Origin: Candidatus Bathyarchaeota archaeon
GTDB lineage: Archaea; Thermoproteota; Bathyarchaeia; Bathyarchaeales; Bathycorpusculaceae
Direction of reading: 5' to 3'
Length of the DNA stretch: 64,000 nt
Assembly (NCBI GenBank): GCA_026014705.1
Contig: JAOZHU010000035.1
Location: 99,446-163,445 of the forward strand
In this document: piece after piece, positions 36,532 through 46,437 of the stretch
How the letters are laid out: the number at the start of each line of letters is the position of its first letter
Position numbering within the stretch: the first letter of the stretch is position 1
Translations under genes and position numbers: made by a program
The notes under the pieces: model-generated
Told to the model about the DNA's origin: nothing
Seen by the model: only the letters and a program-made list of their open reading frames with translations
The model's database searches: none

Positions 36532-36763
36532 GCAAAACAGCACATGAAGGGGTATACTCCATGATTTGGATGGTCAATAACCTTGCTATGAATTGACTAG
36601 TCTCTTCCGAAGCGAGACAGCCAATAGTTGAGTAAAGGAACAGATTCCAAGATGCCATTGAAACTTTAGAGATTCATTACCGAGGACAACTGCCCCGACA
36701 AAACACTGAGTTAACAGAGTCCCAAAAAATAAAAGGGGGAAGTTGAGAGTTTTCTAGACCTGT

Positions 36764-39415
36764 TTACTTTTTCCTTAGCAGCAGAATCCCAACAAGGACA
36801 ACCGTGATTATTATCGCGATTGTCGCGTACACGATTGTCATCGTGTTGTCGATTGGCTGCGGGTATTCTGGTGGCGGCGATGCTGGCGGCGCTTCGTCTA
36901 CGCCTAAGTAGGTTTGCGCAAATGAGCTGCCATAGGATTTGGAGCCTGCAAATGTAGCGATGATTTGGTAGGTGCCTGGCACTTCTGGGGTGTACTTGAT
37001 TCCGTACGCGCCAGTTATGTCGCTTGTCACTGTGCCGATGTGCACGAAGTTGCCGTTAGGGTCAAGCGCGTCCAACGTGACTTCAACGCCTTTGGCGTTT
37101 CCTGGGCATGGTCGTTGCATGTAAAGGTATTCCATCCATTCTTCCATGTTTTCGTCGGATATTGCGGCTGTGCCTTTCGCTTCTGGTGAGGGCGTTTGAT
37201 CTGTGACGGTTCCTGTTATCATTACGCTTTGTCCAACAGTTATGACGTTCTGTGGCGCTGAAACTGTGGTGGCGCTTGGTCCCTTGCCGTAGCAGTAGAT
37301 TTGGTTGTCGAACAAGTTGAGTGTAACGAGGTACCCGTCTGCGATGGCTGGGCTACCTGAAGGCCAACACTGTGACTTCCATAGCAATTCGCCTGTGTTC
37401 GCATCTATGCACCATAGGAATGCGTCGCGTCTAAGCGGGACACTTGGTGAGTGCTCGCTTGAGTACAGGTAGATTTTGCCGTCAGCGATGCATGCCAATG
37501 ATAGAGGAGCGTTTTCGTACCATGTTTCGAAGCCTCTTTGTCCGCTTGTCCAGTTCCACAGAATCTTGCCGGTGGTTATGTTGTAGGCTATTAGTTGTCC
37601 GCTGTATCCGTAGCCGAAGAGCTTGCCATCATATGCGACGCTGTTCATGCCGTACATGTTCCATTGCAGTTCAGGTTCGCTCTTCCAGAGTAACTGTCCT
37701 GTTGAGAGGCTGTAAATGTAGCGTTCTCTCGTCCAGTCTTGTGTGAACTCGAAGACGCCGTATTCTGGATATACACCTCTCAAGCGCATCGTGTGGTAAG
37801 CGAATGCTGTGCTCTGTAGAGTTGTGTAGTTGGCGCTAAGCGGTGGCGTGAAAGTGATGTTCCACAGTAATGTCGGCGTGATTGAACCGTCTGCTGCGGG
37901 TTTCAGGTTCAGAGCCCACAGGTTGCCCTGAATGATGCCGCGCTCGTCATTTTGCCCTTGAGTTCCACCGATTATGTACTCGTTTTCACGAACCGCGTAA
38001 ATGCTGCCTTGTACTGCTGGGATAGAAGCGTTCAGCGAGAAGCCATTACGTCCGTCAGCTGTCCAGTTCAGATATGGTCGCCACATCCACCAAGTGTTTG
38101 TAGTCCATTGTCTAACCCAGAGGGCTCGGCTGGTGTTCCAAACTTGCAGGTAGTAGTCAGGCGTTGTGGTGCCTAGGTTGACGATGTTGTAGCGCAGTAT
38201 GCTGCCGTCTTTGCCGTAGACAGCGGTGCCAGTAGCGCCAGTGGTAATTGTTCTAGTGCCTCGGCGTTCAGTCTGCGTAGTGTTGCCTATGCTGCAAATG
38301 TAGTTACCAGTGAAGGCATCAAACATCATCCAAACGGAGGTATCTGTTCCTGTTAATCCGCCTACGTTTCCAGTGCTCCAAAGGTATGGGAAGCCGCCGT
38401 GCTGGTTCGGTGACTCATAGTTGTATATCTGACCGAACGCTAATGCTTCGCCTGATATTGCGCCTGTGCTGTCGAAGCCAGAATACGTTATGCCTGTCAC
38501 TGGTCCAGTAGTGTTGTGGAAGAACAGCGTCTCGCCTGTATAGAGATCAACGCAGTACCAACCGAACCGTGGATTAACGTTCACATTGTAGTAAAGCCTG
38601 CCGTTCAAGATTATGGGCGGAGTGAGACCGTATCCTTCATAGGATAAGCCAGTGTAGTATTGGTAGCTACTGTAGCGATAGTCCATGATGCCTCCGTCCC
38701 AATACTGCCTAGTCCACATGATGTGCGGGCTTTCAGGCGCTGAACCGTACGCGTAAGGCGTAGTGGTTCCGCCTGCGCCGCCTATCGGGTATTGCTGGGC
38801 TGCACCAGACAGCCAGTTACTGGCAACCAAGTACCAATTTCTGTTGATGCCGTTTATGGGGCGGGTCCAGAATCCTTCAGGTAGTGGTGTCTCTTCGTAA
38901 GGTTGCACTTGCGCTTCAGTCACAGTCAAGTAATAAGGCTCGCTTTCGCTTGGTTGCATCGTATCGTTCCAGTAGGCATAGCCAGCTTGCGCCGTGGTGC
39001 TGTAGGCAGGGTTCAACGGTTGACCGGTGTACGTGTGTCCTGCGAACTTGGCTACGAACTTGTACGTGCCCACTTGGGTGGGTGTGTATGAAGCGTAGCT
39101 TCCTCCTACAGGATCAGATTTGTATGGTCCCAACGTTTCTTTGGAACCGTCTGGTTTGGTGACTTCAACCGTGAAGGTCCACCTGTCGCCAAAAGCGCCC
39201 TGTGCTGTTATCGGATAATTGCTCAGCCAGAAAATGACCAGTGCTTGCTGGTTGACGCCTATTGGGTTAGGTGAAACGGTGCAATAGGTCCATGTTGGAA
39301 TAGACCATGGCGGAGAGTGCGCGTTAGCAACTGGAAATGCCAGCGAAACTGCGATGGAAAGCACAAGAAAAGTCGCAATAGTAGCAGCGGTTGTTCTGTT
39401 TTTTGACAAATGCAT
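36764..39415 (-). CDS. large secreted PQQ-type beta-propeller protein with C-terminal anchor
   Basis: About 883 residues from ATG 39415, preceded by GGAGAAAAAGAAG; the track start at 39577 adds an unlikely N-terminus. A signal peptide (FLVLSIAVSLAFPVANA) precedes an Ig-like N-terminal domain. Repeated blades then follow (LYYNVNVNPRFGWYCVDLYTGETLF, LLWKSQCWPSGSPAIADGYLV) as in PQQ-like propellers. A second Ig-like domain (GTVTDQTPSPEAKG) and a C-terminal helix with RKK stop transfer close the protein. It is probably a cell-surface protein; there is no sign of an enzyme active site. TTATAAA near 39463 is its TATA box. Confidence 0.85.
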   Translation of the reverse strand: MHLSKNRTTAATIATFLVLSIAVSLAFPVANAHSPPWSIPTWTYCTVSPNPIGVNQQALVIFWLSNYPITAQGAFGDRWTFTVEVTKPDGSKETLGPYKSDPVGGSYASYTPTQVGTYKFVAKFAGHTYTGQPLNPAYSTTAQAGYAYWNDTMQPSESEPYYLTVTEAQVQPYEETPLPEGFWTRPINGINRNWYLVASNWLSGAAQQYPIGGAGGTTTPYAYGSAPESPHIMWTRQYWDGGIMDYRYSSYQYYTGLSYEGYGLTPPIILNGRLYYNVNVNPRFGWYCVDLYTGETLFFHNTTGPVTGITYSGFDSTGAISGEALAFGQIYNYESPNQHGGFPYLWSTGNVGGLTGTDTSVWMMFDAFTGNYICSIGNTTQTERRGTRTITTGATGTAVYGKDGSILRYNIVNLGTTTPDYYLQVWNTSRALWVRQWTTNTWWMWRPYLNWTADGRNGFSLNASIPAVQGSIYAVRENEYIIGGTQGQNDERGIIQGNLWALNLKPAADGSITPTLLWNITFTPPLSANYTTLQSTAFAYHTMRLRGVYPEYGVFEFTQDWTRERYIYSLSTGQLLWKSEPELQWNMYGMNSVAYDGKLFGYGYSGQLIAYNITTGKILWNWTSGQRGFETWYENAPLSLACIADGKIYLYSSEHSPSVPLRRDAFLWCIDANTGELLWKSQCWPSGSPAIADGYLVTLNLFDNQIYCYGKGPSATTVSAPQNVITVGQSVMITGTVTDQTPSPEAKGTAAISDENMEEWMEYLYMQRPCPGNAKGVEVTLDALDPNGNFVHIGTVTSDITGAYGIKYTPEVPGTYQIIATFAGSKSYGSSFAQTYLGVDEAPPASPPPEYPQPIDNTMTIVYATIAIIITVVLVGILLLRKK

Positions 39416-39682
39416 TCTTCTTTTTCTCCTATCAGTTATAGCTAAGTAGCATGCAAAATTGAGTTTATAAGGGTTTTTCCAAATGGGAAAACAGGGCCTG
39501 CAAGTTCCAGTCAGAAAGCAGGGTGGTAATGAGGCTTTTATCTGCTGTTTGCGGAAAGAAATTGCGGCTGATGACATGCAAAGCTAAGTTTTTGACAGAA
39601 AGAGCAACTATTATTACCGCAAAATTAAGGACAGAGGCACTTAATGCTAAATTATATAGACAACTTTCGCTGATTTGTAGCC

Positions 39683-40399
39683 ATGGAAACCAAGCAATTA
39701 TATCTCTACGACAGTTACCGAAGGGAATTTGAGGCGAAAATTCAAAGCATGACTGATAAGCAGGTAGTTCTTGATCAGACGGCTTTTCACCCGTTGACAG
39801 GTGGCGTAGCAAACGATACGGGGTGCTTGATGAAAGGCAACGTTAAACATGAGGTTTTGCAGGTGCAAATAAACAGGGAGACGAGGGAGATAACGCATGT
39901 TCTCGGCGACGTGAGCGGCTTGGGTTCAGGCGACGTGGTCAACGGTGTGCTTGATTGGGGTAGACGACACAGGCTAATGAGGCTGCACACGGCGGCGCAT
40001 TTGATTGCCGCGATAATGTACAGGGATTATGATGCTTTGATCACTGGGGGTCAAGTGGATTGTGACCAAGCGAAATTGGATTTTAACCTTGTGAGAACTG
40101 ATCGGGAAGCGTTTGAAGATGCTGTTGGAAAGGCAAACAGTGAGGTCTGCAAGAACGTTGAACTGAAAATATATTTCCTTAACAGGAATGAAGCCCTAAA
40201 AATCCCGGGTATCGTGAAGTTGGCGGAGAAGATGCCGCCGCATGTGAGCCAATTGCGCATTGTTGAGATTCCAGGCATAGATGTGCAGGCTGATGGTGGT
40301 CCGCATGTTGGTAACACTCGGGAGATTGGCAAGATATCTTTAGTCAAGGTTGAGAATAAGGGCAAGACGCAGAGGCGCATGTATTTTACGGTGACATAA
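39683..40399 (+). CDS. alaX: alanyl-tRNA editing protein AlaX
   Basis: 238 residues, a free-standing relative of the AlaS editing domain that deacylates Ser- or Gly-tRNA-Ala. Zinc-binding motifs are LHTAAHLIAAIM and a C-terminal VQADGGPHVGNT, where the usual Cys is replaced by an Asp/Gly-rich stretch before the His, as in some AlaX groups. The N-terminal LDQTAFHPLTGGVANDTG is the conserved glycine-rich loop. The window thus carries AlaS, AlaX and a tRNA-Ala, though far apart. Confidence 0.92.
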   Translation: METKQLYLYDSYRREFEAKIQSMTDKQVVLDQTAFHPLTGGVANDTGCLMKGNVKHEVLQVQINRETREITHVLGDVSGLGSGDVVNGVLDWGRRHRLMRLHTAAHLIAAIMYRDYDALITGGQVDCDQAKLDFNLVRTDREAFEDAVGKANSEVCKNVELKIYFLNRNEALKIPGIVKLAEKMPPHVSQLRIVEIPGIDVQADGGPHVGNTREIGKISLVKVENKGKTQRRMYFTVT

Positions 40400-40469
40400 G
40401 GTTTGCGCCATATCGATGTGACAGCAATTTTGCTGTGGCGTCTGAAAGAAAGAGGGGATGAATATAGCT

Positions 40470-41042
40470 TTAGTAGTTTTCGCACCAAACTTCAAAGTAG
40501 CTTTTTGCGTGGCTGCAGACTGGACATTTTTCAGGGGCTTCTGTGCCTTCTAAGACGTGCCCGCAGTTTCTGCATTTCCACTTTGTTGGTTTGTCTTTCT
40601 TGAACACTTTGCCTGCTTTAACGTTCTCTAACAGTTTTAAGTAGCGTCTTTCGTGGTATGCTTCAACTTGTGCGACCATGCGGAAGGTTCTAGCTATCTC
40701 TGGGAAGCCTTCTTTTTCAGCAGTTTCAGCGAAGTTCGGGTACAGGGTGCCCCATTCCAGTTTTTCTCCCGCGGCTGCCTCCTTTAGGTTTGTTGCAGTT
40801 GACGCGATTATGCCTGCTGGGTAAGCAGCGGTTATTTCCACCATGCCGCCTTTGAGGTGTTTAAAGAATAATTCGGCGTGTTCCTTCTCGTTGTCAGCGG
40901 TTTCTTGGAATATTGCGGCTATCTGCTCGTAGCCTTCTTTTCGGGCTACGCTTGCGAAGAAAGTGTATCTGTTTCGGGCTTGGGATTCGCCCGCGAACGC
41001 TTCCAAAAGGTGCTTCTCTGTTTGACTACCTTTAAGATCCAT
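40470..41042 (-). CDS. rubrerythrin
   Basis: 190-residue peroxide-reducing non-heme iron protein. The diiron ligands lie in [26 protein letters not shown] and [11 protein letters not shown]. The C-terminal rubredoxin-like domain binds iron through [20 protein letters not shown]. The ATG follows AGGAAGGATG. It indicates an anaerobe or microaerophile coping with oxidants. Monocistronic. Confidence 0.96.
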   Translation of the reverse strand: MDLKGSQTEKHLLEAFAGESQARNRYTFFASVARKEGYEQIAAIFQETADNEKEHAELFFKHLKGGMVEITAAYPAGIIASTATNLKEAAAGEKLEWGTLYPNFAETAEKEGFPEIARTFRMVAQVEAYHERRYLKLLENVKAGKVFKKDKPTKWKCRNCGHVLEGTEAPEKCPVCSHAKSYFEVWCENY

Positions 41043-41195
41043 AATTTCATCCTTCCTTGTGCATAATACTTCGCCTTGGAGAAATAAAAGGATTCTTAAA
41101 AAGTGCGCATCGTCGCTGCAACAAAGTTCGCAAGCTTATACCTGTTCATACTATACGTGAGGGGTTTTTTGTTTATATGTGCAAACTTATTCGCT

Positions 41196-41564
41196 CTATT
41201 CGTGAGGTGGATGGTGCGATTCAGCAGGTTGGTGGCTTAGCTGTTTTGCAAGCGTAGCGAAGAGCATGTCGATGCGTCTTCTTGCCCTTCCAAAATCAAC
41301 TATGGACGTGATGGTCGTGACAGGGGTTTCTGCCACAACTGAGACACGCGTTGTGTTCTCGCCTACGCTTGTCGCGCCAATTAGAAGAGTGGAGTCCCAC
41401 GAGATGAAGCCTCGTTGGGTTCTTGCTTTGATGTGGTGAACTGCGTTGTCAACATGCTCTATCGTCCACTGCAACTCCGCCAGCGTCTTTGGTATAGTTT
41501 CCCAAACTTCGGCTAAGGGATAATCTATTTCCACGGTTTCTTTCTCTTTCCGCAAATAAGCCAT
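41196..41564 (-). CDS. small SRPBCC-like protein
   Basis: 122 residues. The pattern VEIDYPLAEVWETIPKTLAELQW followed by alternating strands (TRVSVVAETPV) and a C-terminal helix (ARRRIDMLFATLAKQL) resembles small START/polyketide-cyclase-like ligand-binding folds. No catalytic residues are evident. The family assignment is tentative. Confidence 0.6.
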   Translation of the reverse strand: MAYLRKEKETVEIDYPLAEVWETIPKTLAELQWTIEHVDNAVHHIKARTQRGFISWDSTLLIGATSVGENTTRVSVVAETPVTTITSIVDFGRARRRIDMLFATLAKQLSHQPAESHHPPHE

Positions 41565-41806
41565 TCATGCCACACCCTGCGAGCCCTTATAGAAAGCACA
41601 TGTTTATTTAAAAGTTCATTTTCGATGCCGCATTTAGACCCATAAAGAAGCGGGTGGCGCATGGGTGCTATTCGCACTGCGTGTCGAGTGGTGATGGCAG
41701 CCACACTTGATTAGGCTCTCTTTTTTCAAAGGCAAATAGGGTCATTTCGGCGTTGTGTTTAAATTACATTTAGCGGAAGCAAAGACTTCCATCGAAACTC
41801 TGTTTA

Positions 41807-43318
41807 TTATTTGCTAAGGTTAGCTGCTTTGCAGCACCTTCTATATAGCAGTAGAGATATAGCCGAACAAACAATCGCAACTATGGCAATTGGTATTATC
41901 GTCATAAAGGCAGAAGGTCGTATGGTAAAGCTAACAGTAGTTGATACACCGATGTTGTGGTATAAATCACTTGCATATACGGTAATTTGATGTGTTCCTA
42001 TCTCCAGATTTGTAAGTGTGATATTTCCATTTATTGTGACGTTTTTTTGCCCATCCAAGCTATAACTAACCCAAAGAGGCTGCTTATTCGTCAAAATATT
42101 CAACGCAACATCACTACTGTAGTAAACAGTGTCTGAGGGACTAATCAATTGAACATTAGGGGCAACTGCCCAATGCGGTATTAAGTTAGGGATAGCCGAC
42201 AGGTCAACTGCATGCATCAAAGGGTAGCGGTCTAACCGATTAGCATCTATTACGTAAGGTGTATCGCCTATGCCATCAGCGTTTGAATCTACACCTTGAT
42301 AGTCACTCCAGTAGTTGCCTACTTTGTTGTTGTCGAAATAATCCTGTTGAGAAGAGAACAATGTGTTAACTTGGTAGCGGTTATTCTCCATGTTGTTATT
42401 GTAAAAGACGCTTACGTTACCATCGGGGTTTAGTAGAGAACCTGTTGTGTCAACTCCCCACAGGTTGTTTGCGATGTTGTTACCATAATAGGTATTGTTT
42501 TTGCTTGGTTGAAGAGCTATCCCGCAATGGGTTATTTGGTTTTTTATAACTGTGTTGTTTGAACCGCTAACCCATAATCCTATTGATAGATTGTCTATGA
42601 GATTATTACTAAAGATGTTATTGTCGCCGTATAATGGGAATATTGCATATGGAGCGTTAGAGACTGTATTGTCAGTAATTAGGCAATTGTTTGCTTGAAT
42701 GGAAGGCGCTCCGTTTGTAATATTATTCAAAGAGAATATCGTATATTCCCCAGTAAGACCAACACCGCCTGTTATAAAATTCTCTGATATTCTTGAATAG
42801 TTGGCTGAAAACCCAGTGTTTGAAAAATAATTGCGTGCAACATACAGATAAGAACCTGTCATAGTAAATGTCGTTTCTATTTTGTTAGCTGTTACTTGTG
42901 TGCCATTTCCATTTATTGCTACGTTGCCGCCATTTGACCTTATTGTCAGCCCGGAAAGAGCAAAGTTTGTTGCATTTACAGTCATGGCAGGGTCGTAGAA
43001 AGTGGCTGTGTGACCTAAGATATCGATTACTACCTCATGGCTTGGAGATGCGAGATTAATGATAGTAGTTTCATATCCTTCGCCTATTACTGAGAGGCTC
43101 TTGTTTGTGTAAAAAGCATTTTCTTGGTAGTTTCCGCTTCTAACAGCGATGGTGTCTCCATCCGAGGCATTTCCTATCGCTGAGGCAATCGTTGGGTAAT
43201 CATCTGGAACAACTAGCGTTTTAGCTTGGGCTTTAACTGGTGAAGATTGAAAGACAGCTATGGAAGCAAGGTACACCAATGCCATCAGTACCGCTAAGAC
43301 CTTGCCTGTTTTCCACAT
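41807..43318 (-). CDS. NosD-type right-handed beta-helix surface protein
   Basis: About 503 residues from ATG 43318 (the track TTG at 43336 is also possible). A signal peptide (VLAVLMALVYLASIAVF) is followed by VVPDDYPTIASAIGNASDGDTI, the typical entry of periplasmic copper-binding NosD repeats. Many Asn-rich rungs follow (NTVIKNQITHCGIALQPSKNN), then a YWSDYQGVDSNADGIGDTPYVID block, an Ig-like segment and a C-terminal membrane anchor. It probably acts as a surface carbohydrate-binding or structural protein. Confidence 0.88.
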   Translation of the reverse strand: MWKTGKVLAVLMALVYLASIAVFQSSPVKAQAKTLVVPDDYPTIASAIGNASDGDTIAVRSGNYQENAFYTNKSLSVIGEGYETTIINLASPSHEVVIDILGHTATFYDPAMTVNATNFALSGLTIRSNGGNVAINGNGTQVTANKIETTFTMTGSYLYVARNYFSNTGFSANYSRISENFITGGVGLTGEYTIFSLNNITNGAPSIQANNCLITDNTVSNAPYAIFPLYGDNNIFSNNLIDNLSIGLWVSGSNNTVIKNQITHCGIALQPSKNNTYYGNNIANNLWGVDTTGSLLNPDGNVSVFYNNNMENNRYQVNTLFSSQQDYFDNNKVGNYWSDYQGVDSNADGIGDTPYVIDANRLDRYPLMHAVDLSAIPNLIPHWAVAPNVQLISPSDTVYYSSDVALNILTNKQPLWVSYSLDGQKNVTINGNITLTNLEIGTHQITVYASDLYHNIGVSTTVSFTIRPSAFMTIIPIAIVAIVCSAISLLLYRRCCKAANLSK

Positions 43319-43519
43319 AACCCATTCTTTGGTCAACTTCGGTTAAAAGCGTTCTCGTCTACAAACCTGCACCAAGGCAACTAGACGTTTTTTTCATTTG
43401 ATAGCGTTGATAACATGAATTTTAAGCTGATTTTGTCAGTGGCTTCTCGTTTGGTTTACATATTTTCTCTGTTGAATATATTATGGCTGCACAAAGATGC
43501 ACATAAACTGTGTAGAAAG

Positions 43520-43630
43520 TGCAGGGGGCGGGATTTGAACCCACGAACCTCTGCAGGATAGGCTCCTGAAGCATCCGCGTCCCTTTTTTAGAGGGACTCT
43601 ACGCCTTTGGCCATGCTCGGCGACCCCTGC
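43520..43630 (-). tRNA. tRNA-Leu (CAG) with a 26-base intron in the anticodon stem
   Basis: Minus-strand cloverleaf with acceptor GCAGGGG/CCCCTGC, D arm GCC-GGC, a 14-base variable arm TCCTGCAGAGGTTC typical of Leu, and T arm GTGGG-TTCAAAT-CCCGC. Removing 26 bases after TAG (AGTCCCTCTAAAAAAGGGAC plus GCGGAT) joins TAG to GC, giving a perfect anticodon stem TAGGC/GCCTA around the loop TTCAGGA (anticodon CAG) and an 85-base mature tRNA. The 5' splice site sits in an AGA bulge between GCGT/ACGC and GTCCCT/AGGGAC helices. CCA is not encoded. Confidence 0.92.
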
Positions 43631-43718
43631 ACTGAAACACCTTTCGCAGTTGTTGAAAATAACTCTTACTGATAAATACATTGCCACCATGTCATCACAC
43701 CAATTTCTAAGCAGCATC

Positions 43719-43755
43719 GAATAGTTCCTTTAAATAGGGGGGCTATAGTTTTTTC
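43719..43755 (-). repeat. dispersed intergenic motif, copy C
   Basis: Minus strand reads GGAAAAAACTATAGCCCCCC followed by TATTTAAAGGAACTATTC. This is the most complete copy and shares 18 identical bases with copy B and the CTATAGCCCCCCTATTT core with copy D. It lies about 90 bases upstream of tRNA-Leu. Confidence 0.6.
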
Positions 43756-43933
43756 CTGCGCGCTAGCGTCAACACCAAGATTTACCCGCAACATAGAAAA
43801 CACATAAGATAAGAAACATGCAGAAAAAACGCTAGCAAGCTCAACCCTGCTTTATGAAGTCTATGAAAACCTAAAACGTGATATAGCAAATAGGCATAAA
43901 GCTACATGTAACCTGCACAAGGGTGAAGCGCAA

Positions 43934-44179
43934 TTGGAACTAGAAATCGTGGTAATAATCTGCAACACACTCGTAATCTTCGCAACGTTCCTAGCCACAC
44001 TCTACCGAATAAAAATCGAACGCGACCAAATACACACTGTAAAACAAGACGTAAAAGCCAAAGAATGCCTAGCAGCACTACGCAAATACGTGCAAACAGA
44101 ACGCACCTCGCTCCTGAACATGGACAAAGAAGAACTAAAAAGCTTCCTAAACTATTTAGAACAATTAGGCGAATGCTAA
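43934..44179 (+). CDS. small membrane-anchored coiled-coil protein
   Basis: 81 residues from TTG 43934. One N-terminal membrane helix (IVVIICNTLVIFATFLATLY) is followed by a charged helical tail (ERDQIHTVKQDVKAKECLAAL) with coiled-coil character. No family is recognised. It lies about 85 bases upstream of the NosD-type gene on the same strand. About 300 bases upstream of it contain only motif copy C. Confidence 0.5.
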   Translation: MELEIVVIICNTLVIFATFLATLYRIKIERDQIHTVKQDVKAKECLAALRKYVQTERTSLLNMDKEELKSFLNYLEQLGEC

Positions 44180-44262
44180 ACCCGCCACCACCAAAACCTC
44201 AATACGCATCAAACTAACACCCAAAAACCTCTTATTTCAGGAGCACCTAAAAAAAGCTAAAG

Positions 44263-46413
44263 TTGAGAACGAAAGTGAGAACGAAAACCCAAACACTTTC
44301 GGCAGCAATTCTAACACTACTGTTAGCCACCATCTTAACGCTAACTATCAACATTCAACCCGTAAAATCCACAAGCGCAATCACCATAAACACAGACGGC
44401 ACAATCGAACCCCCCACAACCCAAATCCAACGCAACGGCGACACCTATGTGCTAATTGATAACATCACAACCACCATCACAATACGCAGAAGCAACATAA
44501 TATTCAACGGAAACGGCTGCACCATCCAAGGTCAAAGAAGCGGAAGCGCAATAACCATAGAAAACGCCAACACCGTCACGATCCAAAACACCACAATCCA
44601 AGATTTCACCTCCGCAATACGTCTAACCAACACCTACAACAACACAATCACCCGCAACAACATAATCAACAACGACAACGGCATAACCCTTTCAAGCGCA
44701 TCCAACAACATCATCACGGAGAACAACATAACAAACAGCTACCTCAGAGGCATCGAACTCTACAGCGCCTCAGACGCCAATACAATCGCACTCAACAACT
44801 TCACAAAAAACTTCCGAACCATGTTCATCTCCTCATCATCCCACAACAACATCTCTGAAAACAACATCACAGGCAGCGATTACGATGGCATATGCCTCTA
44901 CTGGGCAACAAACAACACAGTCCAAAACAACAACATAACAGACTGCAACTACGATGGCATATGCCTCTACTGGGCAACAAACAACACAATCGCAGATAAC
45001 AACATGGCAGACAACACTCACAACATCGCCCTTTACGGCTCATCCCAAAACACGGTAACAAGCAACACGTTAACAAACAGCAGCGTGAGCATAGACATCT
45101 ACAGCACTTCAGAACACAACACCATTACCAGCAACACCATATTCAACAATGACCAAGGCATCAACATCTACAGCACTACACTTAACACAGTCACAGAAAA
45201 CAACATAACTCACAACAACCGCGGCATCCACCTCTACACCGCCACAAACAACCTCATCAACAAAAACACACTAACAAACAACACATACAACATCTACCTA
45301 TCAGGCTCACACAACAACACCCTCTCAGAAAACACAATAACCCAAAGCCGCCATGCAGGCATATACCTCTACGACTTATCAGAATTCAACACCATTATAC
45401 AAAACAACATTACAGACAACAAAAACGTCGGCATCTACCTCTACTGGTCCCCCAACAACACCATCGCAACCAACACAATAACAGACAACGCATATGACGG
45501 CATCTACTTTTACTGGTCAAACAACAACACCATCACGAAAAACGCCATAGCACGCAACTTCAGAGGCATCTTCTTCTGGTCATCCCACGGCAACACCATA
45601 TCCGAAAACACAAACACACACAACTACGACGGCATCTGCGTCCACGGCGCCGACAACATCATGACAGCAAATACGCTAACAAACAACGACTACGGCATAG
45701 CTCTCCATGGCTCAGGAACACTAATCGAAGCCAACACCATAGCAAACAACACCCACGGCATCAGCCTCTACGACTCAGCCCTCAACAAAATAATCCACAA
45801 CAACCTCATCAACAACACCAACCAAATCCGCCTATCACAATCAACCAGCGCTTGGAACGGCACTTACCCGTCAGGAGGAAACTACTGGAGCAACTACAAC
45901 GGCACAGACGCAGAAAGCGACGCCATCGGCGACACCGCCTACGTCATTGACCAGAACAACCAAGATTACCATCCGCTTACAGCACCCATCTACGCATTCA
46001 GCACCGCCACGATAAACGGAAACTACCAACTCGTTCAAGTAATCAGCAACTCTACAGTTGCAAGTTTCCACTTTGACTCGTCTGAAGGACAGCTTTTGCG
46101 TTTCACTGTGACTGGCACGGATGGTGCGATAGGTTTCTGCAGAGTCATCATTCCGAAAACACTCATGGCATCTTCCAACAGTTGGACAGTAAAAGTGAAC
46201 GACCAAGCAGTAGAGTCAAATGTTCTGTGGGACAACGAGAACACGTACCTCTACTTCACCTATACCCACAGCACAAAAATGATAGAAATAAGCAGCACAA
46301 TCATACCTGAACCATCAACACTCTGGCTACTAATCCTAATCGTGCTCATCGCAATTGCAGCAGCCATAGCTCCAGTAATATATAAACTCAGAAAACCCAA
46401 GAAAACGGCTTAA
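44263..46413 (+). CDS. NosD-type right-handed beta-helix surface protein with C-terminal anchor
   Basis: 716 residues. A signal peptide (LSAAILTLLLATILTLTI) precedes more than a dozen Asn/Thr-rich beta-helix rungs, then the YWSNYNGTDAESDAIGDTAYVID block shared with the protein at 41.8-43.3 kb. A C-terminal beta domain and a membrane helix (LLILIVLIAIAAAIAPVIYKL) close it. The start is TTG 44263 or GTG 44275. The two NosD-type genes flank the tRNA-Leu on opposite strands and are probably paralogs. Confidence 0.88.
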   Translation: MRTKVRTKTQTLSAAILTLLLATILTLTINIQPVKSTSAITINTDGTIEPPTTQIQRNGDTYVLIDNITTTITIRRSNIIFNGNGCTIQGQRSGSAITIENANTVTIQNTTIQDFTSAIRLTNTYNNTITRNNIINNDNGITLSSASNNIITENNITNSYLRGIELYSASDANTIALNNFTKNFRTMFISSSSHNNISENNITGSDYDGICLYWATNNTVQNNNITDCNYDGICLYWATNNTIADNNMADNTHNIALYGSSQNTVTSNTLTNSSVSIDIYSTSEHNTITSNTIFNNDQGINIYSTTLNTVTENNITHNNRGIHLYTATNNLINKNTLTNNTYNIYLSGSHNNTLSENTITQSRHAGIYLYDLSEFNTIIQNNITDNKNVGIYLYWSPNNTIATNTITDNAYDGIYFYWSNNNTITKNAIARNFRGIFFWSSHGNTISENTNTHNYDGICVHGADNIMTANTLTNNDYGIALHGSGTLIEANTIANNTHGISLYDSALNKIIHNNLINNTNQIRLSQSTSAWNGTYPSGGNYWSNYNGTDAESDAIGDTAYVIDQNNQDYHPLTAPIYAFSTATINGNYQLVQVISNSTVASFHFDSSEGQLLRFTVTGTDGAIGFCRVIIPKTLMASSNSWTVKVNDQAVESNVLWDNENTYLYFTYTHSTKMIEISSTIIPEPSTLWLLILIVLIAIAAAIAPVIYKLRKPKKTA
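44881..44988 (+). repeat. 69-base coding direct repeat inside the beta-helix gene
   Basis: The 39-base block starting TACGATGGCATATGCCTCTA and ending in AACAACACA occurs at 44881 and again at 44950, exactly 69 bases (23 codons, one rung) apart. The near-identity at DNA level indicates a recent duplication of one beta-helix rung. Confidence 0.75.
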
Positions 46414-46437
46414 CCACCACTGCCGCATGAGTATTGG

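Noticed and set aside
36721-36750. ATAAAAGGGGGAAGTTGAGAG as a fifth copy of the dispersed motif
   Set aside because: Only the G-run and AT-rich flank agree; the CTATAG and AACTAT parts are missing.
43481-43717. 78-aa minus-strand ORF downstream of motif copy C
   Set aside because: It overlaps the whole tRNA-Leu gene; the cloverleaf explains the sequence.
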